A stretch of 64,000 bases of DNA from Asterella californica (lineage: Eukaryota; Streptophyta; Marchantiopsida; Marchantiales; Aytoniaceae): the NCBI GenBank assembly GCA_036924285.1, contig JAYKYS010000008.1, forward strand, positions 10,548,501 through 10,612,500, written 5' to 3'. The stretch's first letter is position 1; the number at the start of each line of letters is the position of its first letter. The position numbers and the translations under genes were made by a program. Below the pieces are notes generated by a model that worked only from the letters and a program-made list of their open reading frames with translations, was not told the origin of the DNA and searched no databases. Positions 54,301 to 64,000 of this stretch are shown piece after piece.

Positions 54301-57300
54301 GCTTTGACGAAGAAGTGCCGAACTGGCAAGTAACTGAGGTACTTCAGAGATATCTCACCCCAAATAACCTTGTTCTGTTAGATTTGAACAGATATTTGCT
54401 CAAAGGTTTGGAAGTTTCTGATGGTAAAACAGTAGCAGTGAACATCTAATCACTTGCTCAGAGCACAGAGGGAAGATCTGGATGCGTTCGAAGTTCTAGC
54501 TAGATCTCTGTGGTAAAAGCTGCCCAGCTGACGAGTGTGCTTTCACTAAGTGGCCATCAGTAAGCAAAGAGTTCGTAGGCGTTTAGGGTAATCTCAAAGA
54601 GATAACGTACTTCCTGAAACCTTTTTATATCTTACTGCTGGAAGTTCAGAGGTAAGTCGTGGGCATTATTACCTCACCAACGAGGAAACTGGCCTGGGAG
54701 TTCAGGGTGTCCTTGTTGTTTCTGAGCACGAACAGTCAACTTGATCAACCGTTAGGTTAGGTATTGCGTGTTACACATCACGTAGTTATATATTATTTCT
54801 AAATTAGCTACGTACGTCTGCCTTAAGTAACACCAAGTATTTATTATTTACTTCTAATTTAGCTGCATACAACTGCCTTCAATACAGATTCTTCATCAGA
54901 GTATCTGCCTCAACTCGACTGGGGATGTGCATTTTCCTAAGGTAACGAGTTCGGTCTCTTTCTCTGGCCACGGAAGAGGCAATCATACTTAAATCTCATC
55001 AACGATATTATTACAGAATGATTTGTGGAGTTATTGTGTGTATTCCTTATATGTTTCTGCTTGTAGTTCTGTTTTCTCCATTTCTTTAATCCAAATACTT
55101 GCTCCAATCTTTGATGGTATCGAAGGTTGGAGCAAGGATCATCATTTCCGGTTCGATGCGAGTTCTTCGATGTTTCCAGTTATGCATATCATGTTTCTTT
55201 TCTCCAGTCTCTGTTCCATTCTTTACTAACAGGATTTGAAACTTGCTGAACACCTTCTTTAAAGATATCCTAAGTTTGCACCTTTCTCAGCAACTTGTTA
55301 GGCGTTGCGTTGAAGGAAATGGAGAAACCTAAGTCACTTTTAATTCACAGTTCTGAGAGAGTGCAAAGATTCATGGTTCCGGAACCGTGAATCTAATGAA
55401 CCCAGGTTGTTGGAAGAACAACCTCTGATAACCTAACCAGTATCAGAACTTTGTACAAAACCTTATGTGTTAACGTTATCGTCAGACATCCTTTAGCAAA
55501 TTCAGGAATACAGCAATTATTGATACTCAGCAGTACTCCCAGCTGTGTTCGGGCCTGGACCAGAGCTAATACTCGAGATACTTGCGCCAACGGTGCTTTA
55601 CTTCTGAAGTAGAATGCATCGCAAATGTCATGCTAGGTCATGTTGGTCACCGGTATCGATATCTGAGCAGTAGAGTATGACAGGACTTGGACACTACCTA
55701 TGTACTGTCCTCGCACACACCATTCTTTAATAGGTCACAGGTCACAGGTCACAAGTCACAGATCACTCATATTCAGTTCACATAACGCAGCTCACTGAGA
55801 ACTTGGTGTCATGCACTCCATAACTATTCTGTCCTTACACCACACACAGAAATCACGCACAGGTCACACACAGTGAATTGCCTAGAGAATGCTCTGACTC
55901 ACACAGCAATCTAGTAACTAATGAAATGTATGCACAGTGAAAGGCCAAGGGGGATTATCCCGGACGAGTCACATACAAGTAGGCATAGGTCAAAGGTTAG
56001 GGATTAGAGGTCAGATTACGGCTTTTTACCACCGTCTGAGCCACGAGTTTTCTCAAATAAGTTAGTTGATCGATTCCACTAACCTGAGATTATGTCGTCA
56101 ACATGGTCTAAGTAGCTTATTTTTGTAGGCTTAATTATTTATAATCACCACTAGTTACACGAGGAACAACGCATTAACAATCGAACAGACACCTATTTCC
56201 ATCGATAGTTTGCATGCATCCTACTCTCAGTTGTGCTCCACCCTCACACAGGCCTGTTGGCTTGATGCTTGTGAGCGCAAGAACGTAGCAGTTCTCAGGA
56301 ATCAGTTATCTGTAACGTACTAAAAGCTGAAAGCATCCATGGACCTAAGAACACTTAGATGAAGCTGTTAACCCCGTACTTGCTCAAACCATAACCATGT
56401 CGATGCTGTTTGTTACATTATTCTTGTTCGCACAGGATGAGCTCTTACCGGCGGAAGTAACTGGGACTCCAACGGAAATTGCTGTCCTAACGTGGGGCGT
56501 TAAGGCAAGCTTTATCCAGATGCTTCTGCACTGAAATGAGCCAAGCAGTATCGGTCCCTTGTGTTCATAAATACCAATCAGTGTTCCACACTTCTGTCCC
56601 CAGAGTATGATTCAATGAATTTGTGACTGTTCTAGGTATTGCAGGATGGATAACGACGTATGATACACTTAGTTCATCCTAGTCACTATGCTGTCTGTGA
56701 CCCTATATATTTTTCTATCCTTTCGTGAGTCCCGCGTAGAATAAACAATTCTTGCAGTTAAGTTTTTTCAGAGAACTGTGCAACAGCGTTCTGCCGAGAA
56801 TCACCAGTTTGTGTTACAACAGCTAGGTGCGAGGTTCGCAGAAGTCAGACAAGACGTGAAAACCATAGAAGTAGAGACCTTCAACTCAACAAAGAAGCGT
56901 ATGGGGGTTCTCTTCCGAGTAAGAAACAACAGTTTCTCTCGCCTGCCTGCTTGATTTGTTAGTTGGTTCAGTGTTGCTTCTGCGAAGAGCAGAAACTTGT
57001 TCACGTTTCCGGTCATCTTAATCAGAAGCGATAACAGTGCAGTCATGTTAGTACGTAACCACAGTTTACCTTCTGCGAGGAGGCTGCGCTCTTGGAGTAC
57101 TACTTATTTGTCTACTTCATAATAATGCGTAGTGGGCTGGAGTTTATGTCGGCTAAAGCAAACACCTCAAGTATGGAATTTTTACCGTTGTAAATAAGAG
57201 ATCTAGTGAACGTCAGTAATGACTATGGGATGAGCAATCCTTCAGTCGCACATCTGTTTCAGCTGTACCTGTAAACATCACATTTACGTGAGCTTTACCG

Positions 57301-60300
57301 AAATTTTGTCACTTCAATTAGCGGGCCTGCATGTTTAGGAGCTTTTAATGTAGGAGCAAACTACCATCGAGATACATGCCTGCCAACATTGAACTTTGCA
57401 CTGCTCGAGGGTGAGAACTGCAGCACGTCAGTACTGTATACTTTCTCTCGGGTCGGATGCCAATAAGAGTTGACAGGCGCTTGACCAGTAACACACTCCT
57501 CATAAACACTGACAGAAGAAAGAAGGAAAACCGTATCTTCTGTGGAAAGGAGCTGCGGAACTCATGCTTGAAAAGTGCTCCGCCTTCATGGAGTGCGATG
57601 GAAGTACGACTCCCATAACACCAGCAAGAGTATGCCTTCAAATACGACGGACTGCCAAGCTGTCTCCTAAGTAGAAACCCTATTAGTTCTTTCTCGGTGT
57701 AGGGGTTGTAATTTCCACCGAATCATGCTGTGCATGCGTTTTTTATTCTCGACAAGATTAACTCAATGTGGTGTTACTTGCATACCTTACTTCGGTGCGT
57801 TACAATCATTTTAGAGTCGCGAACATGACTTTTGCGTTTATGCATTGTTGTTGTGAATGTTAGATGGAGGAGCTTCAGCTGATTATCAGCGCCTTTGCAA
57901 ATGCTGCCTTGCGCACATTATGTTTTGCTTACAGGGAGGTCTCTGAACAAGAGGTGGAATCTCTTACTCCTGAAAAGCTGAAGGAGGAGGGACTTCCATG
58001 TACAAACCTCACCTGTTTAGCAATTATAGGGATCAAGGATCCATGCAGGCCTGGTGTACCGCAAGCCGTTGAGAAGTGCCAGTCAGCAGGCATAATTGTG
58101 AGTCTCCATCCATCACCCTTTCACTTCCTATTCTCGAGTAACCTAAAAGGAGTTCAGGAGCGCTTTTCTCGAAGCGGTGATTGATTGACTAGCTGTTGAC
58201 TGATTAAGTGCACGAAGTAGGCACTGTGATTTCCTTCTTCACAAATGAAAGAGTATTCAGGGATGCCCTTAAGTCGGGTTATTAAAGCTTGCGCAGTTAC
58301 CACATCCTTTAGATGTGAACTTTCTTGATCAGAATTTCACAGTATCGCAGTAACAGCGAAGCTGCGAACTGGCATTAGTTTCTTAGCTGTTTATAGGTTA
58401 TTGTTCTCCTGTAGAGTTAACAGTTCTCTTTCTCTTTTCCTTGACAAACCTGTATCGTGCCGAACAGCCGCAGCTATAGTGGTGGTCATCCTCATGACAA
58501 GAAGCTGCAGTTGTACCTCCTAAATGCAGGTGCGCATGGTGACTGGAGATAATATACAGACAGCGGTGGCGATAGCAACTGAATGTGGTATATATCAGGA
58601 AGGTGGAGTCGCCATAGAGGGCAAGGACTTTCGTGTGATGACTGAGCAGGAGCAGTACGAACTTCTTCCTAATGTTCAGGTGAATATTGAATAAGCATAA
58701 CTGCTTGGACTTCAAATCAAAATTGTACCTCATCTTCTCCATGTTTCCATACTCTACTTAACACGTAAGGCAGAAATGGTCTAGCGAAGGAAGCTTTGTA
58801 CCCAGTGAGGGTTGTGGCCACCATCTTATATCAGCTTAAGCACTATGCAAGGACAGGACCACACATATATCATTTATTTCTTCACTTTTGGGCTCCGTGA
58901 TATGACTAACTAGCTCACCTTTGTACCCAGCCACAGGAACTTCTGTGGAAGTCATTGGAAACGAATGAATGTATTGCTCGTTTAAATTTTAACTAGAGCC
59001 CCAAACATAATCAATCAAACTGTGGTGTTCTCAGGGTGGTCCCATTCCTGATGAGACCACCACATTCCGTCCCCATGGTCGATTCTTACAACAGAAATGC
59101 GGATATTTTCCTGTCCAGGTGATGGCTCGTGCTTCCCCTACGGATAAGCATTTGTTAGTGAAGCGCTTGCTGGAGATGGGGGAGATTGTGGCCGTAACTG
59201 GTGATGGCACCAACGATGCCCCAGCACTACATGAGGTACTTGCTCTCTACTCTGGAATACCTCTGAGGTGGTCGTCCAAGTAGGCTCAGTTCTTGTCCCG
59301 TTGATGAGTATTTCACTGTTAATATACTCTGACGAGCAGTTCAATTTTGTACAGGCGTCCATTGGACTGGCTATGGGAATAGCTGGCACGGAAGTAGCAA
59401 AAGAAGCTGCTGACATCGTCATACTGGACGACAACTTTTCTTCTATTCTGAGGGTATGTAGTTACACTCTAACAGAAGGAAGGAATAGGGTGGGCTACCG
59501 AGCAAATCATGACTGTTATACACATCTTCGCTTGATAGGAGACAAAGACAACTTACTTCCAGATATCTTTTGCCCTTTCCTAACTTGCACATATTGGAGT
59601 CTTTATCTCCTGAAAAGTGCGGCACAACTAAAGCCAAAACACATGTTTTTAACCTGAAAATTGATAATCGTAGTAGATTGTTACAAATATTGAGTTTTAC
59701 TTGGTCTCTTTCCAACCTGATTGACCTTTCATGCTATCATCCTTATTTTTCAGGTCGTGATGTGGGGGAGGTCGATCTATGTTAATATCCAAAAATTCAT
59801 TCAGTTCCAATGCACCGTCAATATTGTTGCTCTGGGGATAAATTTTGTGGCTGCTATTGTAGACGGGCGCGCTCCTCTCACAGCAGTTCAGGTCCATTAT
59901 TTTTTCTTGCATTCTGAACTTTCAAGACGAATTGTCGGCGGAGTCTTAGTATGCAATTTCATGCAGTTGACATTGATAAACAGGTACCGTCATTCGAGAG
60001 AATCACTGACCGGTTGTCAACACCTACAAATGGCCCTCAAGAATGTAGTTATTTCCCGTGTTGCATGTTCCTAAAACAACTATTATCATTCAGTCTTCCC
60101 AAGCTTTGCCTGTTCCATGTCAACATCTTCCGAGTCCGTTATTAGGTAGGACAAGTATATTTACGAACCGTGTTTCCGTGTAGCTGCTGTGGGTTAACCT
60201 GATCATGGACACTATGGGAGCTCTGGCATTGGCTACAGAACCACCCAACGCCGCTCTAATGGACAAACCACCTATTTCCAAGAGGTAAGGGCTAACTCTC

Positions 60301-62497
60301 TCTTGCTAGTGTCGACCTCTACTAATCTTGGATATGATTTGATCATCAGTACTAAGGGATAAATCCGTTTACAAGCAAGATGCTGGAAGTAAGAACGTTC
60401 TCACTATACGTATGGCCGTGAATGTGTCTATTTGTTTTGCAGTGAAAGGCTTATTACTAACATCATGTGGCGAAACATTGTCGGTCAGGTAATGTCATTT
60501 CCAACCCATAATCTCTTTTTTACCTGCTTTCAGGTTCCTAATTCTAACATTGCTTTCGAAGGGTGTTGGTATAACGGGTGATAAATTGTAAGAAACATAC
60601 CATCAGCATCAGGTTCACAGCATTCACATACACAGCCAACGGGGTACTTGGCTGTAAATTCAGGGACATCCGGAATAGACTCTAACACTTCCTACGCATT
60701 ACTGTTTATCTCCTCCGAACAGTGGTAGATCTGCAAACGAACTGATAGCTTCATGCGAGCATCCACTGTAGTATGAGAAAGTCACCGTGAAGCTTCAGTA
60801 ATGTACGAATCCTGTACATCCTGTACTCAGACTGGGTTTTCCCTGCTTGCAGTCTGGATACCAGTTGGCCTTGCTCCTAACATTACATTTCCACGGAATG
60901 GTTATACTTGGCCTCTTCCACCTCGAGGTACAGCCTTTACCCGAAAGAAAAGGCGGTTAGCTAAAAGTGAGCTGCTATTGTGCGAGAGTAACTAGTTCAG
61001 TACAACATAGATATTTCATTGGTCCTATCCGTTAAAAGTTTCTGGGTGCAATAACTGCACGTTTTTCTTATTGTTCGGTTTCTGTTTACTGTAAGGAATT
61101 CCTGACTACTCCTCAAATTCGGGTGTGAAGTATGTTAGAACTTCCTTTGAAATAGAATAGAGCAACCGTACCTGATGACCGTCAGTTGACTTACGTACTG
61201 AAATCATCTGTGGTTACTACTTGTTTGAAGTACAGGGAAGAAAACCGGACGACCTTATGGGCAAAGATAAAACGGATTATGATAAAGCTTTTGTGATCCA
61301 AGAGTGCATGATTTTTAACGCATTCGTCTTCTGCCAGGTGAAAAGCTTCCGGAACATCTTGTAACGTAATAGAATGAAGTCTCATCAGAAGCCGCTTTCT
61401 GGTAACTTCTGTCATGGTTATCTCAGAGGGTGTCTCATTCTTCGATGGTGGAAATCTGCTACAAGGGCTGATTCCACAATTGGTAGCATTGGCTGGATGG
61501 GTATCTAATTGCTCACTTGATGCTTGTGCTGAACCGCAGATTTTCAACGAGGTCAATGCAAGAAAACCTGATAAGTTCAATATATTCAAAGGGTTTTTTA
61601 ACAACCGTCTATTTCTCTACGTGCTCATTTTCACTGTCGGATGTCAGGTAAGAATAATCTAGCATTCGAAACTCGTTGAATCATCTACAAATATGATAAG
61701 CTCCAGTATGTTCGTCTAGGACTGGAATGTATCCTTTTATATTTGTCGTTCCGTCAGGATAAGCGGCTGAGCCGCTTCAACCTGCATGGCTTTGAACGTT
61801 AAGCTAATGTGGCCCAAAATGGTCCAGATATTGATTGTCGAATTTGCGGGTGCTTTCGCTTCCACCACCCATTTGCGATGGGATAGATGGTTGATCTGCG
61901 TTGGTCTTGGCTTGTTCAGGTGAACGAACTACCGTCATTCTGTGTATGCTTTCTTCGTCTGCTAACTCTACCCACCGTGACCTCGCGAGGTGTTCAGTCT
62001 CAGTGAGTGTTAGCACCCTTTTCCTTCCTTCCTCATGATCACCGTTTCCGAAACATGACGCAGCTGGCCGTTGGCAGTGGTGGTTAAACTGATACCTGTT
62101 CCTGACAAGCCATTCGTGTCATACATCCTCTTCTGGCGGAAGGAAGAACCGGAGAAAGCTGCATTTGGTGGTAAGAATTCCGTCCCTTCTTGCATTTACA
62201 ATGAACAACGTGATCGTTCGGTGGATTGGTTACAAATTCCTCGTATACTCATCGGAGGACGAGGTTACTCCTCTTGGGATGTTTGCAGAGAACTCAGGAG
62301 ACGATTCTGAAGTCAGTTCGCCGGGACTATCGGGCCTCTCGTCGGATCAGAGCAGTGACGTTTCTCTGCCGCTGTCTCCATACATGCCTCGCGATGCCTA
62401 CTTCTTCACCCGTCTCAAGTACGCGTTCTTCCCGTCCACTATTCCGGATTTGACCATGGAGCAGCCGAGAGTGAAAGAACCGAACGCATGGGCGTGA
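48379..62497 (+). CDS. Type IIB autoinhibited Ca2+-ATPase (ACA family)
   Basis: 31 exons: 48379-48793, 49294-49511, 50220-50309, 50739-50808, 50985-51055, 51192-51275, 51713-51790, 51940-52011, 52319-52485, 53053-53128, 53437-53492, 53651-53693, 53841-53924, 54252-54338, 54888-54941, 56436-56504, 56823-56918, 57516-57629, 57864-58097, 58530-58679, 59119-59235, 59355-59453, 59754-59891, 60184-60284, 60443-60488, 60853-60927, 61236-61337, 61540-61647, 61828-61919, 62064-62170, 62289-62497. The sum, 3522, gives 1173 residues. P-type pump marks: TGESEP in the actuator (~338-342), PEGLP (456-460), phosphorylated Asp499 in DKTGT, KGAAE (621-625), TGDGTNDAP (803-811), and Asn899/Asp903 of the Ca2+ site in M6. 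The basic N-terminal [13 protein letters not shown] (120-132) is a likely calmodulin-binding autoinhibitory helix. The N-terminus (~140 residues) is longer than in typical ACA proteins. It exports cytosolic Ca2+ across the plasma or an inner membrane. Exon 1 start is the least certain. Confidence 0.92.
52115..52144. other. Hairpin next to a GT microsatellite, intron 8
   Basis: GATCGCCGT (52115-52123) is complementary to ACGGCGATC (52136-52144) with a 12-base loop. A (GT)n run immediately precedes it. It is intronic in the Ca2+-ATPase gene. Confidence 0.7.
54785..54887 (+). repeat. Partial tandem duplication of a 3' splice region
   Basis: TATTATTTCTAAATTAGCT, then ACGTCTGCCTTAAGTA, near 54791-54832 is followed by TATTATTTACTTCTAATTTA, then GCTGCATACAACTGCCTTCA, ending at the acceptor before exon 15 (54888). 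Only the second copy ends in an AG directly before the coding exon. The duplicated part includes the branch-site-like CTAAT. Confidence 0.55.
54942..56435 (+). other. Long intron 15 of the Ca2+-ATPase gene
   Basis: At 1494 bases this is the longest intron of the gene. It includes a cluster of GTCACAGG-type direct repeats at about 55733-55766. No coding exon is needed here because the flanking exons join in frame (VHFPK then [10 protein letters not shown]). Confidence 0.7.
55733..55766. repeat. Short tandem repeat (GTCACAG)n
   Basis: Four successive imperfect units (GGTCACA, GGTCACA, GGTCACA, AGTCACA) occur. Further GTCACAC words are scattered up to 55870. Confidence 0.75.
56505..56510 (+). 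other. GC donor splice site (GC-AG intron 16)
   Basis: Exon 16 ends GTTAAG and the intron begins gcaagc. No GT donor nearby keeps the frame, and joining 56504 to 56823 is in frame with the conserved TWGVK|LGARF region. GC-AG introns are a known minor class spliced by the normal spliceosome. Confidence 0.75.
62171..62288 (+). other. Last intron of the Ca2+-ATPase gene, open if retained
   Basis: The 118-base intron has gtaaga and tttgcag ends. If it is kept, the frame stays open and ends at a stop at 62310, replacing the 69-residue Ser/Pro-rich tail by a different ~47-residue one ([14 protein letters not shown]...). Confidence 0.5.
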
Positions 62498-64000
62498 ACA
62501 ACAGTCAAAGACAGACATGAATCTCAGGCGCTTGGTCGAGGCATTAGTTCTCTTAGAAGCTTAGAGCTCATAGAGAAGTTTGCTTCGTGTATTATCATCA
62601 TCATTTCCCCTTCTTCCACATTGTAGATTTGTAGAGGGCTTCTGGGCGACGCACACGTGCCCTTCGGCTTCCTTCCTTGTCAATGACGGTAGCTTCAGGT
62701 GGCTCTCCGGTTCTCGTCCTTGGACCTTTCCAGTTGTCCAAGTGTATAGAGCCATTGTTCATTATTTGCACGCGATACTGTATGTCCTTTGTCTGTACAT
62801 AAATAGAGGAGGTACGATATTCAGTAAGTTCTAGTGCAATACATACAAACTCTTGCAACTAACCTGAAACTCCGCAGAGCCGTCTGGAAATGAGTTGCCG
62901 ATATTCCTGGAGCCTTTCGTTTGTATGATCTTTTCGAACTAGATACGAGTGACATGATAAGTACCGTTTTCTTGCCGACAGCAGTTCAATCAGAGGAACC
63001 CGCCTCAAATCTCCTCAACTGCATGGTCCTTCATAAGAGGATGTCACTCTTCCTGTCCAGAAGCTGATCGAGGATTTACGTATAGTCTATGTCATAAGCG
63101 ACCAGCCTCACCAGCTCTAGCAGTTTCTGACTTAGGAGACTTTCTGAGTTGGGAAGTTATCGTGAGAATGATTCGTTGTTCCAGGGAAGAAGGTCTTGCT
63201 TTAGCTTGTGGGAGAAGTTTGACAAAGCTAACCCAGGACAGCATATGTTACCATATACCAAATTTCCCGATGGTGGACTGTCTGACTGAATAAGATCTGT
63301 TTGCTCATTGTCATTGGCTCGTACATAACATTCCTTAAGATACAAGCGGAAAGATAGGAAAGCTCTGGTGACGATCTTGAGAGCTCCAGGAGTTTATTAA
63401 AGGACCTTCACTGTTAAACTTCTCGTAAGCTCGTAGCTGGTACAGTTTGGTTGCAAAGCCGCAGCCCACCCAAAAAAACTGCGCTACATATTCCAGAAGC
63501 TCCACTGCACTATACTGTATGACGTGCCAAGTGTAGCAAAGAACATCTCTTATGCGAACGCAGAAGAACTCACACAGATCGGTCTATGTAGAACAGATAC
63601 ACGTTGTCACCAGGAACAAGGCGACCCGCAATGACGGTTCTGCTAACAGAGCCTGTACCGCAAAAATGGATCTGCTGGAAACTGACATGAATCAGTATGG
63701 TATTTGAGAATGCATATGCATCCAAAGTGAGAGACTTGGAACATGGAAAGAACGCTAAGACGCCGAGACCTGATATGGAGAGAAAGTATGGGTGTGAAAG
63801 AAGGGAGGAAACTACTACGATAAGAGAAAAAGAAACTTTAATAGAAACGAGATACAAGCAAATATGGACAGAGTGAAAAGGTAAATGTAACTCTTGATGA
63901 TGCGAAACAAAGTGATCAGTCTTACAGTTTCTTCAAAAAGTTGATTTTTGTATACTCTTTACCAAAACGAAGCACCCATAGAAATATGATTTGTACGTAG
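62498..64000. other. 3' flank of the Ca2+-ATPase gene
   Basis: The first few hundred bases should be the 3' untranslated region. Short open frames on both strands lack domains and conserved starts. I see no gene, RNA or mobile element here. Confidence 0.5.

Noticed and set aside
54339..54449. Continuation of the Ca2+-ATPase exon 14 frame to a stop at 54449
   Set aside because: The read-through sequence does not resemble the pump, while splicing at 54338 to 54888 restores the conserved [12 protein letters not shown] region.
63157..63857. Minus-strand frames in the 3' flank
   Set aside because: Short, no domain, no splice context, and composition like the rest of the flank.
1..64000. tRNA, rRNA or CRISPR features
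   Set aside because: No cloverleaf-like tRNA gene, rRNA segment or regularly spaced short-repeat array was seen; the tRNA-like words found are retrotransposon primer sites.

Overview
The window reads as nuclear DNA of a land plant, most likely the liverwort Marchantia. Two intron-rich host genes with plant gene structure flank a block of nested LTR retrotransposons. The gag and pol proteins of two of those elements match, as far as I remember, the abundant Ty3/gypsy-type proteins annotated in Marchantia polymorpha (conserved phrases around EFAEAFAGRAIYS, DLYSGYDQFQL, TAYNPEGN and LSNQVEGRAL). I could not run a search, so the organism is inferred.

Layout. (1) 1-1656: intergenic DNA and the GC-richer leader of the first gene. 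(2) 1657-7006, plus strand: a five-exon gene for a 771-residue PPR-SMR protein, probably plastid-targeted. (3) 7007-9512: AT-rich intergenic DNA. (4) 9513 to about 19470, minus strand: TE1, an old, heavily mutated Ty3/gypsy element with a 2.29 kb 3' LTR, a truncated 5' LTR, a tRNA-Trp-type primer binding site and a 1.3 kb solo LTR inside its reverse transcriptase. (5) About 19.5-24.3 kb: repeat-rich remnants and short coding-like pieces. (6) 24314-30276, minus strand: TE3, a young gag-only element with about 2 kb LTRs, the same PBS and the same PPT block as TE1. (7) 30.3-32.6 kb: remnants. (8) 32583-34951: a diverged solo LTR of the TE1/TE3 group. (9) 35946-44689, minus strand: TE2, a young, different Ty3/gypsy element with 0.91 kb LTRs, a GATC target-site duplication, and two extra ORFs upstream of gag. 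It sits inside a decayed plus-strand coding-like sequence that resumes at 44690-46301. (10) 46.3-48.4 kb: AT-rich DNA and the leader of the last gene. (11) 48379-62497, plus strand: a 31-exon gene for an 1173-residue type IIB (ACA-type) Ca2+-ATPase. (12) 62498-64000: 3' flank.

How the parts relate. The two host genes look intact: every exon junction I placed keeps the frame and both coding sums divide by three. The middle 35 kb is an insertion graveyard. TE3 has an intact Gag but no polymerase, so it would need enzymes from a TE1-like relative; TE1 shares its PBS, PPT and LTR ends but is itself dead (FLDV in place of FLDD, many stop codons). Differences between LTR pairs are nearly all transitions and most TE1 gag stops are C-to-T type, as expected for cytosine-methylated repeats.

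The most unusual signal is in the U3 part of the TE1 LTR and of the solo LTR at 32.6-35.0 kb. A 67-codon frame (11053-11256 and 34195-34398, minus strand) is alignable without gaps, and nearly all rapid change is at third codon positions. This suggests a protein-coding constraint inside an LTR. A neighbouring related unit lies just upstream in both copies.
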